This document shows positions 11,176 to 22,965 of a stretch of DNA of 64,000 bases, piece after piece (position 1 is the stretch's first letter; the number at the start of each line of letters is the position of its first letter). The DNA is taken from assembly GCA_026874595.1 (NCBI GenBank), contig CM049317.1:55152118-55216117 (forward strand). Reading direction: 5' to 3'. A program made the translations under genes and the position numbers. The stretch is from Sipunculus nudus (lineage: Eukaryota; Annelida; Sipuncula; Golfingiida; Sipunculidae). The notes under the pieces are model-generated. The model made no database searches. It was not told where the DNA came from and was given only the letters and a program-made list of their open reading frames with translations.

Positions 11176-12220
11176 TAACCTTTAGAGCTGGGTGCAGAAT
11201 TATCCAGAAAATCTTGCTATGTTAACCGCTGCGTGTGGAGTGTAATGATTTTAATACCATATTAAAACGACTGTTGTCGTTCCATTGTACACCTGTGCAC
11301 AATATTACGTCATATTACCGCATACTATTACTGGGAAAATATTACTTTTTAAGCAATACAAAGGATATGCGTAAATTAAGAACGTGACAGCTTTATATTA
11401 CGTAATGAGACATAGTCTCATATGTGATTTATTTTCTGAAACGCCAGCATCGGGACCAGTTTACTGCGGAAACTGATTATATTCAGCGTAATGGACGTTT
11501 CATTGATTTCATCAGGTAAAATAAAGAGCAACGACAAATACTGGCAAGACGAGGTAACAACTGAATGGAAATTGCGGAATTTAACGTGCACTTTTTCTAC
11601 GGAATGTCAGCAACCAGTCTGTCCTCCGTTGCATAGATTCAATAGTAACTGGAGGCTGAAGTGTGAAATGCCCTCATTCTAATTAATGAAGGGGCCGTCA
11701 TCATTTGATACGTGTCTCCTTATTGAAAATAAAATAAACCAAGCGTTGACACATTGATTTGAATGACAAACAGTATCTCGAGGATTGTCAGCAACGGCCG
11801 TTGTGCTTGCACTTGTCCGCTTGTTACGGCATCTCACGGTTTGGGAGTACCGCGGGTTAGCAAATGCGTGGACCGCTGGGTATTCACTTAAGAACGCATT
11901 GGGCTTGGTTATAGCATATGTTGACGAACATTAGCAATGGCGCGTGTTGTGATTTGTTAATGTATTCTTTCAATTTGTCATGAGAGGTTTATGAACTGTT
12001 GCTGATCATCATGGGCTTTGTTTCATGATGGAAGGCAGGAGGATTTGTTCTCCTCACTTTTTAGGGGTGAGGGGCTTAGTATCTTTCGTCCCCCTCAAGT
12101 TTCAGGGGAATAGAGCACATTGTTTAAATTTTCGAGATAATTCCATCGATTAGTCTATATAGTTCATATATTCATTTCATATTAATAAAAAGGAATATGT
12201 AAAATATGCATAACTACTAT
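11176..12220. other. No recognised feature
   Basis: Unique-looking sequence ending in AT-rich DNA before a TA array. A 63-codon frame at 11,491-11,682 has no supporting splice or domain signal. Confidence 0.4.
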
Positions 12221-12229
12221 ATATATATA

Positions 12230-12287
<58 letters not shown>
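12221..12287. repeat. (TA)n microsatellite
   Basis: Long TA array that abuts and apparently replaces the 5' end of family A copy A2. Confidence 0.96.
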
Positions 12288-12289
<2 letters not shown>

Positions 12290-12302
12290 TGGTTAAAATA
12301 GA

Positions 12303-12617
12303 ACTCACGCAATCATGAACGGAATCCCATTACATTTTTTAGGGCACCTCCGGAATGGGCCAATGAAGAATCAATAAGATTTTTGTGTTTCTGACTCTTG
12401 ATCTGTGTCCAGGAAGGACCTCCAGAAATATTAACAAATTTGCAGTCACAAATGCCCAGAATGAACATTGAAATATAGGTTAAAAAAGTGAATGCAAACA
12501 CTTGGTGGGGAAAGAAACTGGGGATATGGGCCATTCAGAGAATATCGGATGCCTAGTACTCCACATTTTGGACCGCCTACATGGTGGAGGCCTGCATTCC
12601 TGCGAATGCATTTTCTG
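12303..12617 (+). mobile_element. Family A MITE-like element, copy A2 (5' truncated)
   Basis: It shares ACTCACGCAATCATGAACGG, CCAGGAAGGACCTCCAG, TGCAGTCACAAATGCCCAG and the 3' end ACATGGTGGAGGCCTGCATTCC with the other A copies. The CCTCCGCC end and GT-rich leader are missing; the TA microsatellite begins where they would be. The terminal GGCGGAGG has mutated to GGTGGAGG. Confidence 0.75.
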
Positions 12618-14139
12618 ATTATAAGATAGAACCTTAAAATAAGATTAGTATAGTATAGTATAGGAGTCCACGGTGAGCTTGTATGGAATTGTATTGTCAG
12701 TGTTATACCTATACCTGTAGAATCATGGGCCGGACTAGCCCTGACAACCCGACTCAGTAGGCAATCGGATAATTGGGCTGGTAAGCCTACTCGAGTCTTG
12801 ATACTAGTAATATGGAGGAATGTATCCCAGTGGTCTTGCATCTGGTTGCATTCATATTGTGGAAAACGGCCCATAATCTCAATATTATGCTTGGAATGGG
12901 GAAAAACACAATAGTATATATGTGAGCTCGCAACCAAAACTGAAAAACCGTCTCCATGAACCGTGGTCAATTCCTTTGTCGCGTGCAAGTTGCCTGCGTC
13001 CTGTAACCCGTGAGAGCCATGCTTGTGTCCATGCGGTCATAAAGTCAACAAACATGCCGAGAGGTTTACCAATGTACTGGGTTAAACAGGAACTTTTCTC
13101 GCTCATATTTGGTATTATTAGAACGTACACAAAAATGCTAACGAATGGTCTGGTTTATGTTGATTGACAGTGTACCTGTAGCCCATGAAGCGTTGACGAA
13201 AATATTTGCATCTTCATAAGGCCTTATAATGCGTTCCTTAGACATAGATGTCAGGACACTCTGGTGCCAGTAATCTGGTCGTAATGCCAGAGGGTCAATA
13301 TGACGCTAGGGCCGGACTCAGGCAATCGCCTACCTTAAACGGTCTGGTTACTAGTATTTGCCGCTTCGCGAATAAATGGGTACTGTTATTGAAACTGGAG
13401 ATTCTTCAAATATATGTCTTTCCCCAGGTTTCGGTCAGTTTGTATATGCAAGTTGAAAACGTGGTCTTGATAAGACTTTCTTGGTAATGGCCCTCTGGAG
13501 TAATGTAACCAACCATAGCCTCTTCAGCAAAGAAAAAGCAAAGTTAAAAGGTTTTTATCCAAGTAAAAGTAAGAACATTTATCGGCAGTGCATGGTGTAT
13601 AAGTCTATGGGGAAGCCTCTTTCTTTGTAGAAGGTTCTAAAATGCCCCTTACATATAGTGTCCCCCGTAGACCTGAGACCAAATCATATCCGTCCATTAC
13701 GGCAAGCGCATGCTTGATTTCTATTGTTGTCAAACCGGGTAATACTGACAATAAAGCCGAAACTAAGTGCGTTCCTGCTCCCAAAGGATACGGGGAAAAA
13801 GTGCGCAGTTACCTGAATGTATTCCATCTACGCCAGAAGAGGAACCTTCTAAGCTGAAACCTAAGTGTATTGGTTCTGCCCAAGTGCTGTAGCAAGTAAG
13901 ATTTGTCTGCATATTCACTATAATGTAGAAGGATGGATATACTTGTTATATTCCTATTGTAACAGTTATTAATCAACCAAAGCGTATTCAAGCCGGATTG
14001 AAGAAAGGAAGATTTTCTGATAAATATATAGCAAATTTCATGGCTAACAATTGAGAACAGCCAAGCAAAGTAAGCAGATCCCATACAGGCCTGCCACAGG
14101 TAAATGACCGAAAAAAGGGTAATTAAGGCCAAAATAAAA
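12618..14139. other. No recognised gene
   Basis: This stretch includes part of the longest open frame of the window (12,446-12,988, minus, 180 codons). That frame crosses family A copy A2 in antisense and lacks splice-bounded ends or known motifs, so I do not call it a gene. TAGTA direct repeats occur near 12,645-12,663. Confidence 0.45.
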
Positions 14140-14450
14140 AAAAGGTATGGTACTCAGGCCCTTTTTTCAGAAATCAATACGGGCGAGCGGTTTTTTTTTA
14201 TTTTTAATTTTTTGGTATGTTTCGATAAAAATGTCAAATGATAAGGGAAAAGCATGATAATAACAGATTTAGATTGCTAAACAAGTAAAAGCACTACATA
14301 ACAAAGGAAATTGTATGATTTTACCTTCTTGATAGAAATGTCCGGGCGGCTGCAGCTAAAAATTTGTAAGTTTCTATTAAAAATCAAAATAAAATTTTTG
14401 ATGCGGGGGTTTAAAATTGATGCGGGCGGCGCCTGAGAACCATACCTTTT
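14140..14450. mobile_element. MITE-like element with GGTATGG terminal inverted repeats
   Basis: The left end AAAAGGTATGGTACTCAGGC (14,140-14,159) and the right end GCCTGAGAACCATACCTTTT (14,431-14,450) are inverted copies with one mismatch in 20. The element is about 311 bp. The interior has no coding capacity and includes two GATGCGGG(C/G)G words near the right end. Poly-A/T flanks hide any target duplication. The structure fits a miniature inverted-repeat element; the superfamily is not evident. Confidence 0.75.
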
Positions 14451-14590
14451 ATTTTTTTTTTGCCAAGTGGTCTGGGAAAAAAAGAAAAAGAGTTTTCCTT
14501 TAAAATAAATAATGAAAAAAAGAGTAAAATAAGCAGCTATTCCCCATTTTTATAATAGCCTTGGTAAAGATGTGCTTTACATACTACAAA

Positions 14591-14595
<5 letters not shown>

Positions 14596-14638
<43 letters not shown>
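14596..14638. repeat. (TA)n microsatellite
   Basis: About 20 TA units. Confidence 0.96.
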
Positions 14639-14639
<1 letters not shown>

Positions 14640-15975
14640 TAAAAAACTTACATAGTGCATATCCCACTTCATGAGGAAAAGGACATTTCCCACATGCTGT
14701 GACACATGTGGGACATTTGCATACACAAAACGTGCGAAATGTCAAATTCTTGTGCTTACTAGACTTTTATAGCAAAAGAGAAATAGTATATATTGATTTT
14801 TTTTTCAAGTGAAAAAAAAAAAATTGTGCTGCTTTAAAAAGAGTGAAAAACGGGTAATTAGCGTCATTTTCAGTAAATCCTCAAAAAAGAGTGGATCTTT
14901 TTAAACTGAGTGATATCGCAGTCCTGCACGACAGAAGCTAGCAGGTTGGAATTCAACATATTTTTTTTCCCGTGGAAACTTGATATATAAAAGGGTTCAA
15001 AGGTCACGGATGCACTCTCACTATCCGGTCACAAGAGAAATTGCAAACTGCTCCCCTGACCCATGACCAATTAGTGACAACTCATTGTCACCCGGTTTGT
15101 CTAATGATCATAGACATATCAATGGTGTTATATATGAAGTAATTGCCTTTTTTTTGGACTGTGAGAGGAGTCAAAATTAATGGGCAAGTGGTCAGTGCTT
15201 AAGGTGTAATGCGATTGCAAAGGGGTTTCTCATGTGTATCTTGACGAAACACTATACCAGTTGATATAATGAATATCTTTTATATTTTATAGTCAAGTCT
15301 CTTTGAGAAAGTTAGCCTTAATCATGCTAAAAAAAGTCCAGGTCGTTGCACCAATTATATCATTAAAAAGTAAAAAGGATGCGATATTAAAACCGTTTTC
15401 GTTACTCTAGGTTGATTTGTTTGATATGAGACAACATATATAACGAGTAATAAACATGAACCCAGTCATCAATACGTATCGTGTATCGCTTTGAGCATGT
15501 ATTATATTAATACGGACGGTGTATGTTGAGACAGACTGGTACCCTGCCCTAATTTCGAGCGAGCGGATCAACATTAAGTGTGTAGGTTGGCGTCATACCG
15601 GGTAATGCCACGATCTGTTTCTCTCAGTCCGAATGAATAAAAGAAAATTGCGTTAGCCTGTGGAAGAAATGGGCCCTAGTATGCAGAGGTCACCAACCAC
15701 GCACTGAAGTCCAGGGAGACAGTATTGACATATACGAAAATTACTAACCGATTCATCACTAGACACGAGGGAGGGGGTCAAATTGCTACTCTGATGACGT
15801 CACTAATCGCCTATTTTGCGGTGAACGTTTCCTCTGGTGCATTGCTGAGTCCGCGTTCGCCATCATATAAGTTTCATCGCCATTCAACAGACACTGTCGA
15901 CTACATGTGTTGGGTGTAACCTTTAGAAAAAATATAAACTAATATAGGGCTCTTTGTGGGGTAGTTAAATTATAT
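14639..15975. other. No recognised feature
   Basis: Mainly unique sequence. A palindromic CRE-type site TGACGTCA lies at about 15,794. No gene signal was seen. Confidence 0.4.
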
Positions 15976-16335
15976 GGGGTAAGCGTCCGTGATGCCTGGA
16001 ATCTCTTTCGGACGCTCCGTTCTTGGTGTCCGTGTGTCCGATCGGATACCAGAATGTCTAGCTGTATGACCGAAAGGATTAAAGTTGGCTGTTGTAGCAG
16101 TCTCTGAACATTACCGACTATCTACATCAAAACAATCAAAACTGCGCTTACACAAATCGACCCTTATACTATAATATAATCAGATAATCATACAATGCCT
16201 TTAAAAACCGTATAATAATACGACAATGATGTAAAACACTGATTTAATCTTAAAACCCTTCCAAATATGATATATGATATCTTATGGTGCTCCAAAATCC
16301 CTTTTTTTTGGACTTTGACGCTCCAGAGCGCCAGC
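15976..16335 (+). repeat. Family H dispersed repeat, copy H2
   Basis: It starts GGTAAGCGTCCGTGATGCC and ends near GACGCTCCAGAGCG. The shared internal order with H1 (1376-1772) is clear: GTCCGA, GTTGGCTGTTGTAGCAGT, ATAATCAGATAATCAT and GGTGCTCCAAAAT. Divergence is high, suggesting two old insertions. Confidence 0.6.
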
Positions 16336-18369
16336 CTTACCATCAATGACTCCAATTTTTGTATAGAAAACTCTGTACATTTCGCGAATATCGCTTTACA
16401 TTTGTAAATCGACAGTTATATTTCCTACTTAATGAATGTACCCAGGCATACCGGACCTCATTTAAAAGAAGATCGACTCGTATTCTTAACAACAAAGAAA
16501 AGAGACAAAAAGACACATTACAGCACATAAAACTGCAGTCTACACCTAAATATACTACATTGACTGTCCGGTAAACTCTATTCCTGCCCGAGAGGACAAT
16601 TTCTCTGACTAAGTATTGGTTTAATTTGTACGTTTCCCGGACGGAAGAATGCGACCGGAAGAGGAGGAAGGACGGAACACATCATTACGTTCCTAAATTT
16701 CATGACCAGACGGAATCTGACGTCATTGTTCAACGTAAACCTGATAATGCAGTTTTCCTTGCCCAGCGATTTTTGAATTTGACACAAGACGCAGTGTAGG
16801 CCGGTGTGTGTACTACGTTCATTACGGCATTACAGGAAATGCCCATATGCGGCATAAACATTTCTATCTTTCGCATTTTCTGTCATTTGTTTTATATCGC
16901 TACAGAAATTACTTATATATCATTTCAGTGCTAGCAACCTTGTTGGGATGGTATGTTTTAGGGGATATGTTAGTAGGCCTCCAGTAACATAATGCAAAAT
17001 AGATTGAAACTTGATCATAAGTTTTACATATTTCAGCTTTTTCGTCACTTAATTTTCTTTACAAATACAGATCAGAAAGATTTGCATAAACTTATAATAC
17101 CAAATTCATAAATTAGTTTGAAATTCTGATCACTGGAGTTATTTTGTAATAGAGGTATAAGCAGTATTATTTATTCACGAAGAAAACATTAAAAGAAAGT
17201 GCTTTATAATTAACTTTATAACTCTATATTTATAAATAACTCATTTATACATTACATCTTTTATGTACATGAAAGTATATTTACGTTTATAAATTACTTT
17301 AGAAGTATTTTATTAAAAAGCAGAAAATTACCCTACCCTGGTTCTCACTTTATACCACATACGGTTTGCACAAAACTCCCTTTGTTGTATCACATGGGCC
17401 GAGTCATAAGGCCACATTCACAAAAACTATGGTTCAAAAGACTTTTGGAACAAAAAATATGATTTATTATTTTCACTGATCGTGGAATACGAAGTTTAAA
17501 GCCGTAGAATAATATTTATTTTGTGTGGCCTATGAGGCAGTAATCTCTTGATGTATGTGACGCATGCCGGTGACAACCTGGTCTATGTCCGCTGCATTAT
17601 ATGTATCGCACGCTGAAAGGTAAAGCCTTCGCATACTTTTTTATTGAGTTTGCAATGTAATGATGATTTATCTGTCAGGATTGTCTTTCGAACACCTGAG
17701 GTACATAATATATGTATCAAACCTGTGTAAAGAAAGTCTGTGCTTACCTTTTGTTTGTGTTGCAATTTAAATTGAATCCATAAGTTGTGGTTGATATTGT
17801 TTCGTGAAGTACACGTGGGTGTTTTTATGAAAATTAAGATAGATGGCTTAGATGTATGTAATTTATATTTGAAGCATTTGGCTGAACAAAGAATGAACAG
17901 CTTTATAAAAAAAAGAATCCATTATTAATGACTCATTGTCAAGAAAAATTATCACTCCAATGGGAAGGCAAAAGTATAGTGTTTTTCCATTGGTTCGTTC
18001 GTTAGTTTGTGTGTTAACAACTTTACAAGGAAAGTAATGAACATACTTTGATGAACGGTGCAATCAATTAAATTTTGGCGGTAATCTGGGTCATAATCAT
18101 ATGTTTTTCCATTCAAATGCTTTTTCTCCATTGTGAAAGAGGGCGATTCCCTTTATCCCAGGTTCCAGCCTACCATTGAAAGGAATTAGGGCCAATGTTT
18201 GCTCTGCCATTCATTTGAAGAACCCGTGCAACTGAAGAGTGGCATTTGTGTACACCCATTAAAGTCTGATTCCAACTACACATTAATATTTAATCCAACA
18301 TACGGAGCGGCAAGACATGTTGGAATCGGAGATCACTGAAGCTTATAGTCCCACAAGGAAGGAGAGGAT
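16336..18369. other. No recognised feature
   Basis: Unique-looking AT-rich sequence. No splice-bounded open frame, RNA gene or repeat family was recognised. Confidence 0.45.
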
Positions 18370-18638
18370 CAGAGGCATCAATATCGGGGGGCAGGGGGTC
18401 AATATATTAAACATTAATAATATTTATATATTGGAAATGAAATAGATTAATAATTAGAATTACAAACTTTGGTCCCATTTATATGTTTACTCTTAAATAT
18501 TATATACCTAAACCTGTTTTATAAGTTAGCTATACCAAAAACATAATGCTTTATTCTTTAAAACCTTATACTTAATTGCAATTTATTTGTAAAGTGTCTC
18601 ACAGACAAAAATAATATATATATTTATATATTATATAT

Positions 18639-18689
<51 letters not shown>

Positions 18690-18749
18690 TATAAAAAAGA
18701 TGTTCCATTTTTGATTACCCTCCCACTCTTGGTCCTCCCCCCGCACTGG
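18370..18749 (+). mobile_element. Family F hAT-like element, copy F2 (3' end degraded)
   Basis: It begins CAGAGGCATCAATAT, a mutated form of CAGGGGCGTCAATAT, followed by a G-rich patch, then TTTATATATTGGAAATGAAAT, the AAAGTGTCTCACAGACAA block and the GTTCCA...TGATTACCCTCCCA block. All occur in the same order in F3 (27,920-28,562). A TA microsatellite lies inside. The right end has lost the GACGCCACTG terminus. Confidence 0.65.
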
Positions 18750-19382
18750 AAAGATTTTGGTTAGCTACTACATAAAATTTAACTTCAAACTACACCTTGC
18801 TATTGAAGCTGTCATACACTTTCAAATAAACACGAGCTCTATGGAGAATACTATGTCAAATTTTAAAGTTTGCGTGCTTTTAATCGTAAACAATAACTTC
18901 CTTGAAATTATAAGCACTGACACCGGAGTTTGGACATTTTGCAAGGATCAGAAATTCATATCTAAAATATTTTTTTAGGCTTTACAGCTGAAATTGTATT
19001 ATCCTTTCACTGTAGCCATCCACGCACGCCTTCACTATAAGAATCTACTCAACTCTTATATATCTATGCAACCAGGAAAAGTGTGACAACAGCCAATATT
19101 TTAAAGTTCCCTATCTGTCTTTCGCTTCTTAAGCAGAAAGCGATAGGAACCCATGAACAGTTCTCAGCTTACAATGCATTCATCGGACATGGGTGGTCAC
19201 ATATAAATATTTCACGTTATATTTTACCTTTTTAAACTTATAATTAGATAATTAGATAATAAATTACTTATATGTATACCTTTTTATCTATTTATACATA
19301 AATGCGGTGGCTAGAGTGTTGATGTTTTCTTGATACTTCTATATTTTATCAATAAACCAATGCTCACATTTTGACTGCTACA
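18750..19382. other. No recognised feature
   Basis: AT-rich unique sequence. A 73-codon frame at 18,757-18,978 has no supporting signal. Confidence 0.4.
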
Positions 19383-19873
19383 GTATGATTCGCTTGACCA
19401 TGCAAGGTTGGCATGGTGATCAAGCGCTACAGTACAGTACAGTAAGAGGACATTTACTCATTATGTAACATAAAGACACTAAATAACCCCTACATATTAT
19501 CATAAAAAGACTCCATTTGGACCAGATTTCTTGCTCAATGATCAGTGTGTCCGAAAGTAAAGGCACGTATTGTGTAGAAAATAGGACAATGCTTGTTCCC
19601 CAACGGCCCCATGGAAACCTTCCGGTTGGAACAGCCAAGGAGCAAAGAGGATATAACAAGCACTCATAGACGCACGTTAAGATGATATACTAATACAGTT
19701 TGATACATAGTGAGGTTTTATCAGTGTACGATTATAAGAATGAATTTCTATCATACAACTATAACTAGCGTTACATATGTCAATGCAGAGCTGATCCGTA
19801 TGGTGAACTCTCACTGTACTGCGTTGTAGCGCTTGATAGTAATGCCAGCCATGCTATAGTCAAGCGATACATT
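19383..19873. mobile_element. MITE with long, self-complementary terminal inverted repeats
   Basis: The left end (about 19,383-19,443) and the right end (about 19,812-19,873) are inverted copies sharing CGCTTGAC, CATG, GGTTGGCAT/GGCTGGCAT, ATCAAGCGCTAC and AGTACAGT. The element is about 490 bp with arms of about 60 bp. Each arm is itself nearly palindromic: CGCTTGACCATGC at 19,391 faces GCATGGTGATCAAGCG, so each end can form its own hairpin. The interior has no recognisable protein. This fits a non-autonomous DNA transposon; no superfamily is evident. Confidence 0.75.
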
Positions 19874-20283
19874 CTATAACAACCATTTTGAGCCAAAATG
19901 TTCCCACCGTGAACAGAAAATATTCTAGATATTTGACAAGTATAACTGACCAAACTTAACAGAAATTTAATTACTAGCCAGGCGCTGTAGTGGTCAGAAT
20001 TAGCAATGACCCTCACGGCACCAAGCAACTAATGAGCACAATCCTTCTGCTATTGATATCTGTGGAATCATTAAAACAAAGACTGTTTGCCCATGACCTG
20101 TTGTCTAGTTACTACTGGAGAAAATGGAAGCCGTGAAGATTAATTTGAACCCTTCTAAACGTCTGTCAGGGCATGTCGCTTGGTCTTACGGGTGTGATAA
20201 TCCGTGTTTTAGATTTTTTATCACTGATCGGAGAAGAACTTGTCCGCAGCACGTAGGCCTAAACACAATCCCGACCGTTTAAA
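19874..20283. other. No recognised feature
   Basis: Unique-looking sequence between the MITE and family G copy G3. Confidence 0.4.
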
Positions 20284-20460
20284 CGAACGCTCCTCGCGCA
20301 GAGGTTATATACACTGCAGTCGTCCAAGTTTTCTTTTCGTGTAATCTCTGCTGTCTATAGCACGATTTTCTAAGTAAAACCACCAGGGTGAGCAAAGAGG
20401 TGTAATCAGAACAGTAAGAGCATGGTATCGCGACACCAGCACTTGGTAGTCTGATTCTTG
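20284..20460 (+). repeat. Family G dispersed repeat, copy G3
   Basis: It begins CGAACGCTCCTCGCGCAGAGG and carries ACACTGCAGTCGTCC, GTGTAATCTCTGCT, AACCACCAGGGTG, GCAAAGAGGTGTAATCAGA and GAGCATGGTATCGC. It is one of the more complete copies. G4 follows about 600 bp later in the same orientation. Confidence 0.7.
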
Positions 20461-21049
20461 GCCCTGTGCCAGAATGGGTGTTTTCTGCAACCCAAGATAA
20501 ACTTATCACCATAGTATTTACTACCGTCGCGTGATTAATTCATCCAATCACAGCCAATTACTTGTGACGTAACGATAGAAATCGGAAATAATGCATTGTG
20601 ATTCAGAAGTTCAGCTATATACGATTCCTTAAACCCCCGAACATTCCGAATGCATTATGTATTTCTCATCAAATACCAATCACTGTATAGCCGCAATAAA
20701 ATTATGTTAGGGTAATGAAATGTAAAAGAGGGTTTATTGGTGAGAGACTCCTTCATGTGAGAAGAATACGTGTTTCTTTATTTTTTGACCATTTTGAAAC
20801 AACACATACGCTTATCTAAGTCTAACAAGCGATATAGTCTTTAGTCATTCCCGTGGAAAATACACGGCAGACGCAATGTTTAATATCAATACTAAATATC
20901 AGTCATCGAAACTTTCAATTCTTTCTGAAATTAAACAAGGAAATAGAAGGCCAGAGAGCCCACGAATGTAAGAGAAAAGAAATGTACGAAAATCTCATCG
21001 AGCCCCTTAGAGAAAGCGTGTCTTTGCGACGGCCTGCTTATTGACCATT
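20461..21049. other. No recognised feature
   Basis: Spacer between two family G copies; no gene signal. Confidence 0.4.
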
Positions 21050-21228
21050 TACGCTCCTCACACAGTGGTTATACAATGCAGTCGTCCTTTTGTTTTTAAC
21101 CGCTGTTTTGTGTAACAAGGTTCTTCATGTAACACCACCAGGGCACGCACAGAGCAAAGGATTGTAATCAGACCTATGAAAGCGTGATGTTGCATTGTGC
21201 ACCCAAGTGCAATTTTAAAACATGGGAC
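21050..21228 (+). repeat. Family G dispersed repeat, copy G4
   Basis: It begins ACGCTCCTCACACAGTGGTTA and contains AATGCAGTCGTCC, TTAACCGCTG, ACACCACCAGGG, AGCAAAGGATTGTAATCAGA, AAAGCGTGATGTTGCATTGTGCACCC and AATTTTAAAAC. It defines the full-length layout. GTGGTTA and TAACCGC can pair into a short stem. Confidence 0.72.
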
Positions 21229-22331
21229 AACCGCTCTCGTTGGTCTTATATTACGGTTTCTGGCACAAGGTCAGTTATCAGACCAACGAGAACTTGTGTC
21301 TCGCTATCCTGTTTTAACTGTTACTAAATGCAATGGAAGCCGTGTTGTATTAATTACAGTTAGCAATTAATTATATATACACCCAATAACGATACATTTG
21401 ACCTTAAAATTCAAAACGTTAGCGAACAGACGCACACATTATTATCGATACAACCATCGTCACGTTTATGATATACTAGTACGAACATCCAACAGGAAGT
21501 CCTAAGGTAAGCGGCCCAGCGCGTGTAGAGCAAAAGATCACTAGCCGGAAATTAGTTAATCAGCATATGATTAGCTAACCGTGGTAGGACCAAGCCAATT
21601 ACAGTGGCTGTTTCATAATTCATAATTCCTCAGTCGTGGAGGCAACAGCATGAATACTAACATGTTCTAAGAAATGCAACGTATTGTAACATGAACTCCA
21701 ATACAACTTGTATACAACTTTTATTGGACCATGTATCGTATCGTGATACGTAACGTATCGGGAGATAATGTATCGCTACAACCAGAAGAGGGCCTCCTCA
21801 GGATGAATATGCCCAATCCTTCAAAGTTGATTGAAACTGTAATGATCTTTTGCTATAAATACTCAATTTATTTGATATAACACCTATGAACTATACCTTA
21901 AAAATATCATCACAAATACAATTCACACTTACAAAGCAATTTTGCTATAATGAAGGCTTTCAATAAGCTTCATCTGCCTGCAATTCTATGAATTATAACA
22001 GCTAACCAATCAAATGACGATCGAGCTAATACGCTCCTTGTACGCACCGAACAAAACAATTCTGTTTCTATTTATAAATCAAATTCCAGAATGTTATCGG
22101 GAATCTGATCAGTCAAATAGAGGCTTGTTAAGCTATACATTTTTCTGTGCAATTGTTCTTGTTCAAACAGCGTGTAGACTGATGTCTAAGGTAAATTTTA
22201 TTGCATTTAATTTGAATGGCGATATAACTTGCGCATTTGTTAATAATTCTTGAAATAACAGACAGATCTACTTGTCTATCAGGGCGTAGCTTATCGGCAG
22301 ACTTTATTGAAAGATGATGCAAGGTAAACAA
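21229..22331. other. No recognised gene; small palindromic cluster
   Basis: At about 21,728-21,775 there are several overlapping GTATCG and CGATAC-type words (for example CGTATCGTGATACG), able to form small hairpins. Otherwise unique-looking sequence. Confidence 0.45.
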
Positions 22332-22511
22332 CAAGGCGCGGATCCTAGGAACCCCCCCCCCCCCTCTCAACCAACAACCTTTTTTTAGACAAATCTTTTG
22401 CATCACGGGGGGTTGAGACCCCCCTGCTCTTGAACAACGACCTTTTTTTTAGACAATTTTATGCATGACACTCGTTGACCCCTCCCTGCATTAATTCTGG
22501 ATCCGCGATTG
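22332..22511. mobile_element. Short hAT-like element with GCGCGGATCC ends
   Basis: The left end reads CAAGGCGCGGATCCTAGGA and the right end TTCTGGATCCGCGATTG, imperfect inverted repeats of the CAGGCGCGGATCCAGGA type found in some hAT elements. Inside, ACAACCTTTTTTTAGACAA and ACGACCTTTTTTTTAGACAA are direct repeats about 65 bp apart, with a 13-C run at 22,352-22,364. It is about 180 bp, without coding capacity. No 8-bp target duplication is visible. Confidence 0.5.
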
Positions 22512-22654
22512 ATTCCGTGATAATATGTCTGGCACACTTGATATAGTGAAAAAAAATCCTGAATATCAGCATTCATGTCTATCCTGTTTTGAGGAATTCT
22601 ATCAGATATACATTCGCATTGATGTCTGTCTTACTACTAGTATGCAAAAGGGCA

Positions 22655-22965
22655 ATGTGTGTGTGTGCGTGTGTTTGTGTTTGTGCACAACATAACTCAC
22701 GGAATCATGAAATGAATGACATAAGATATCCGGTCATTTCTGGAATGGGTCAGTTCAGAACCTATTAAAATTTGGCGTGGATCCGGAACAAGATCTGCAT
22801 TCAGGAAAGTCTTCAAGGAATAGTCACAATATATAAAGTCACTTATGCACGAATGAACCTGGGAATATGGGCTGGATAAGTGAATGCAAACACGTTTTTG
22901 GGAGCATCTTACAATAAGGACCATCACATGGCGGAGGCTTGTATTCTTTAGAATGCAAATTTTTA
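22655..22965 (+). mobile_element. Family A MITE-like element, copy A3
   Basis: It starts in the GT-rich leader (GTGTGTGTGTGCGTGTGTTTGTG), then AACATAACTCACGGAATCATGAA, GGCGTGGATCCGG, CACTTATGCACGAATGAACCTGGGAATATGGGC, GGATAAGTGAATGCAAACAC and the end CACATGGCGGAGGCTTGTATTC. The first inverted-repeat end is missing or mutated; the last is intact. Confidence 0.78.

Noticed and set aside
12446-12988. Longest open frame of the window (180 codons, minus strand)
   Set aside because: Its C-terminal third is antisense to family A copy A2, it has no recognisable domain, and no splice sites or start context support it.
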